From positions 1 through 25,285 of the forward strand of contig CAZWVH010000040.1 in NCBI GenBank assembly GCA_964636945.1: 25,285 nt of DNA, in the 5' to 3' direction. This DNA comes from CAZADA01 sp964636945. Lineage in GTDB: Bacteria > Pseudomonadota > Alphaproteobacteria > Caulobacterales > Maricaulaceae. A program made the position numbers and the translations under genes. A model generated the notes under the pieces. That model was not told the DNA's origin. It saw only the letters and a list, made by a program, of their open reading frames with translations, and searched no databases. Numbering within the stretch: the first letter of the stretch is position 1; every line of letters begins with the position of its first letter. This document shows positions 23,839-25,285 of the stretch, one piece after another.

Positions 23839-25285
23839 TATTTGTCGGTGTGCGCCAGACGCGTGTGGGTGTCAATTTGATTCAAGTGCGGCGCAAAGTG
23901 AGTTGCCTCATCGGTCTCGCGTATAAACACCGTCACGCCTTCCTTGATGGTTTCTTCGACTTTCAAAGTGTCGAGATCTTCCGGGTCGATGGCGGTGGGA
24001 TCACCGGACAGGATGACGAAATCGGCCAGTTTGCCGGAAACAAGCGATCCCTTCTCGTCCTCTTCAAAGTGTTGGTAGGCCGGCCAAATGGTCATGGCTT
24101 TGAGCGCGGTCATCACATCCACCCGCTGGGCGGGACCAATGATATCGCCCGAGCGCGAACGGCGGTTCACGGTCGCGGCCAGCACGCGCATGGAATCAGG
24201 AAACGCAACGGGTGCGTCATGATGAGTGCCAAACTTCATGCCACGCGCGCGCACCCATCCGGTGGGCGAAATGTTGTCGGCATTGACGGGGCCGACCGTG
24301 TGCTCGCGGTGCCAGTCGCCCCAATAAAACGTGTGCATGGGAAATAGCGAGGGAAACACGCCGAGCCGATCGTAGGCGGCGACCTGATCCTCACGCAGGA
24401 ACTGACCGTGGATCAAGACCGGGCGACGGTCGGCCGGCCCGTGCGCCTCAGCAGCGGCGTCAATCGCCGCGATCAGCAAGTCGGACGCCGCCTCACCGTT
24501 GGCGTGGGTTAAGATCTGAATATCGTTGGCGAAAGCCCAATCAATGGCGTCGATCACTTGTTCATTCGTGGCGGCGGGATAGCCCGCATAACCAGGAGGA
24601 TAGTCACCGACCGGGTCATAATAGGGACGGTCGCGCCAGGCCGTGAACCCTTGGGGCGAGCCGTCAATGGTCAGCTTTGCCCCGCCCACACGAAAGCGGT
24701 TGTTGTAGGTATCCGATACATTCTCGGCGATGAAATCTCGATCCACCAGCACGTCGACATAGGTCACCACGTCAATGACAAACCCGTCCGCGTCAGCCAC
24801 TTCGCGCATCTCGAAGACAGAGCCAGGCATGGAGCGGCCCTCCTGCGCCGTGGTGTAGCCAAAACTGGCCCACATATTAGCGCCAGCGCGGGTCATGGCC
24901 TTAGCCCCAGGGCTGCCGACGCGCTTTAACAGTGTGGTGAGGGCTTGATAATGTGCAATTTCTTCCAGAACGCCATTGGGCGAGCCATCGTCACCGCGCC
25001 GAATGACCCCGCCCTGAGGGTCAGGGGTGTCCGCTGTGAAGTTCATCGCGTCGAGTGCGGCCGAATTGGCCGCGCCCAAATGACCAGACTGGTGCACCAG
25101 ATAAATCGGCACGTCTGTTGAAATCGCATCAAGGTCTTCGCGTGTCGGATGGCGTAGTTCTGCCAATTGCGCGTTGTCATAGCCAAAACCGACGACCAAA
25201 TCGATTTTCTGAACAATATTTTGGTTGTCCTCCATCCACTGACGAACGGTGTCCTGTAGCGACGCAATATTGCTCACCTCCCCAT
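23838..25285 (-). CDS. YtcJ-like amidohydrolase (amidohydrolase family 3), 5' end outside the window
   Basis: This is a metal-dependent amidohydrolase of the YtcJ-like amidohydrolase 3 group. At least 482 codons are present. The frame stays open to the window edge, and the sequence around GTG 25277 (EVSNIASLQDTVRQW) is internal to the family, so the true start, probable signal peptide and first metal-binding HxH are outside. Visible family features are GFGYDNAQLAE, RHPTREDLD, HQSGHLGAANS, the GGAKLTIDGSPQG strand with the likely bridging lysine, ILTHANGEAASD, LIHGQF, GTHHDAPV and the C-terminal GSLVSGKLADFVILSGDP. Substrates in this family are mostly unknown. It ends right at the B12 riboswitch; a functional link to B12 is not implied. 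Confidence 0.9.
   Translation of the reverse strand, partial: GEVSNIASLQDTVRQWMEDNQNIVQKIDLVVGFGYDNAQLAELRHPTREDLDAISTDVPIYLVHQSGHLGAANSAALDAMNFTADTPDPQGGVIRRGDDGSPNGVLEEIAHYQALTTLLKRVGSPGAKAMTRAGANMWASFGYTTAQEGRSMPGSVFEMREVADADGFVIDVVTYVDVLVDRDFIAENVSDTYNNRFRVGGAKLTIDGSPQGFTAWRDRPYYDPVGDYPPGYAGYPAATNEQVIDAIDWAFANDIQILTHANGEAASDLLIAAIDAAAEAHGPADRRPVLIHGQFLREDQVAAYDRLGVFPSLFPMHTFYWGDWHREHTVGPVNADNISPTGWVRARGMKFGTHHDAPVAFPDSMRVLAATVNRRSRSGDIIGPAQRVDVMTALKAMTIWPAYQHFEEDEKGSLVSGKLADFVILSGDPTAIDPEDLDTLKVEETIKEGVTVFIRETDEATHFAPHLNQIDTHTRLAHTDK

Noticed and set aside
1..25285. CRISPR arrays, tRNA/rRNA genes, insertion sequences, prophage or defence islands
   Set aside because: I looked for spaced direct repeats, transposase-like frames and RNA gene signatures on both strands and saw none.

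Overview
The window looks like chromosomal DNA of a GC-rich alphaproteobacterium. A Caulobacterales/Maricaulales-type (Hyphomonadaceae-like) host is my inference, not proven. The main support is a long same-strand block in a characteristically alphaproteobacterial order (dgt, SPOR protein, nagZ, tatA, tatB, tatC, serS, surE, yajC, secD, secF, MTH938/NDUFAF3-like). An NDUFAF6-like squalene/phytoene-synthase relative and trmFO lie beyond it. Genes are tightly packed, with many overlapping starts and stops. I saw no IS element, phage gene, tRNA, rRNA or CRISPR array.

Layout. (1) 1-752: the C-terminal two thirds of trmFO (tRNA m5U54 methyltransferase), interrupted by an in-frame TAG. (2) 906-4227: two paralogous membrane-anchored endonuclease/exonuclease/phosphatase (EEP) family proteins flank an opposite-strand zinc alcohol dehydrogenase. 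(3) 4234-5825: an NDUFAF6-like protein and a divergent iron superoxide dismutase share a 137-bp promoter region that contains a perfect dyad. (4) 5859-17152: the large minus-strand block for protein export (yajC-secD-secF, tatABC), serS, surE, peptidoglycan recycling (nagZ), a SPOR-domain envelope protein and a dNTPase. (5) 17200-19000, plus strand: erpA (Fe-S carrier), a small two-TM hypothetical protein and exodeoxyribonuclease III. (6) 18994-23838, minus strand: a vitamin B12 uptake operon btuB-btuF-btuC-btuD, headed by a clear cobalamin riboswitch. (7) 23838-25285: the C-terminal part of a YtcJ-like amidohydrolase that runs off the window.

How the genes fit together. The export block makes the Sec auxiliary complex and the Tat translocase. 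The NDUFAF3-like and NDUFAF6-like proteins are homologues of mitochondrial complex I assembly factors. The B12 cluster gives a complete outer-membrane-to-cytoplasm route: TonB receptor, lipoprotein binding protein, permease and ATPase.

I found no convincing wholly new system. The points most worth a second look are the amber codon in trmFO; the riboswitch whose P1 stem uses the last base of the upstream gene's stop codon; the structured leader between riboswitch and btuB; an unusually long SecD; an unstable-looking poly-Asp and C8 tail in yajC; and a squalene-synthase relative without its catalytic aspartates, separated from its NDUFAF3-like partner by sodB.
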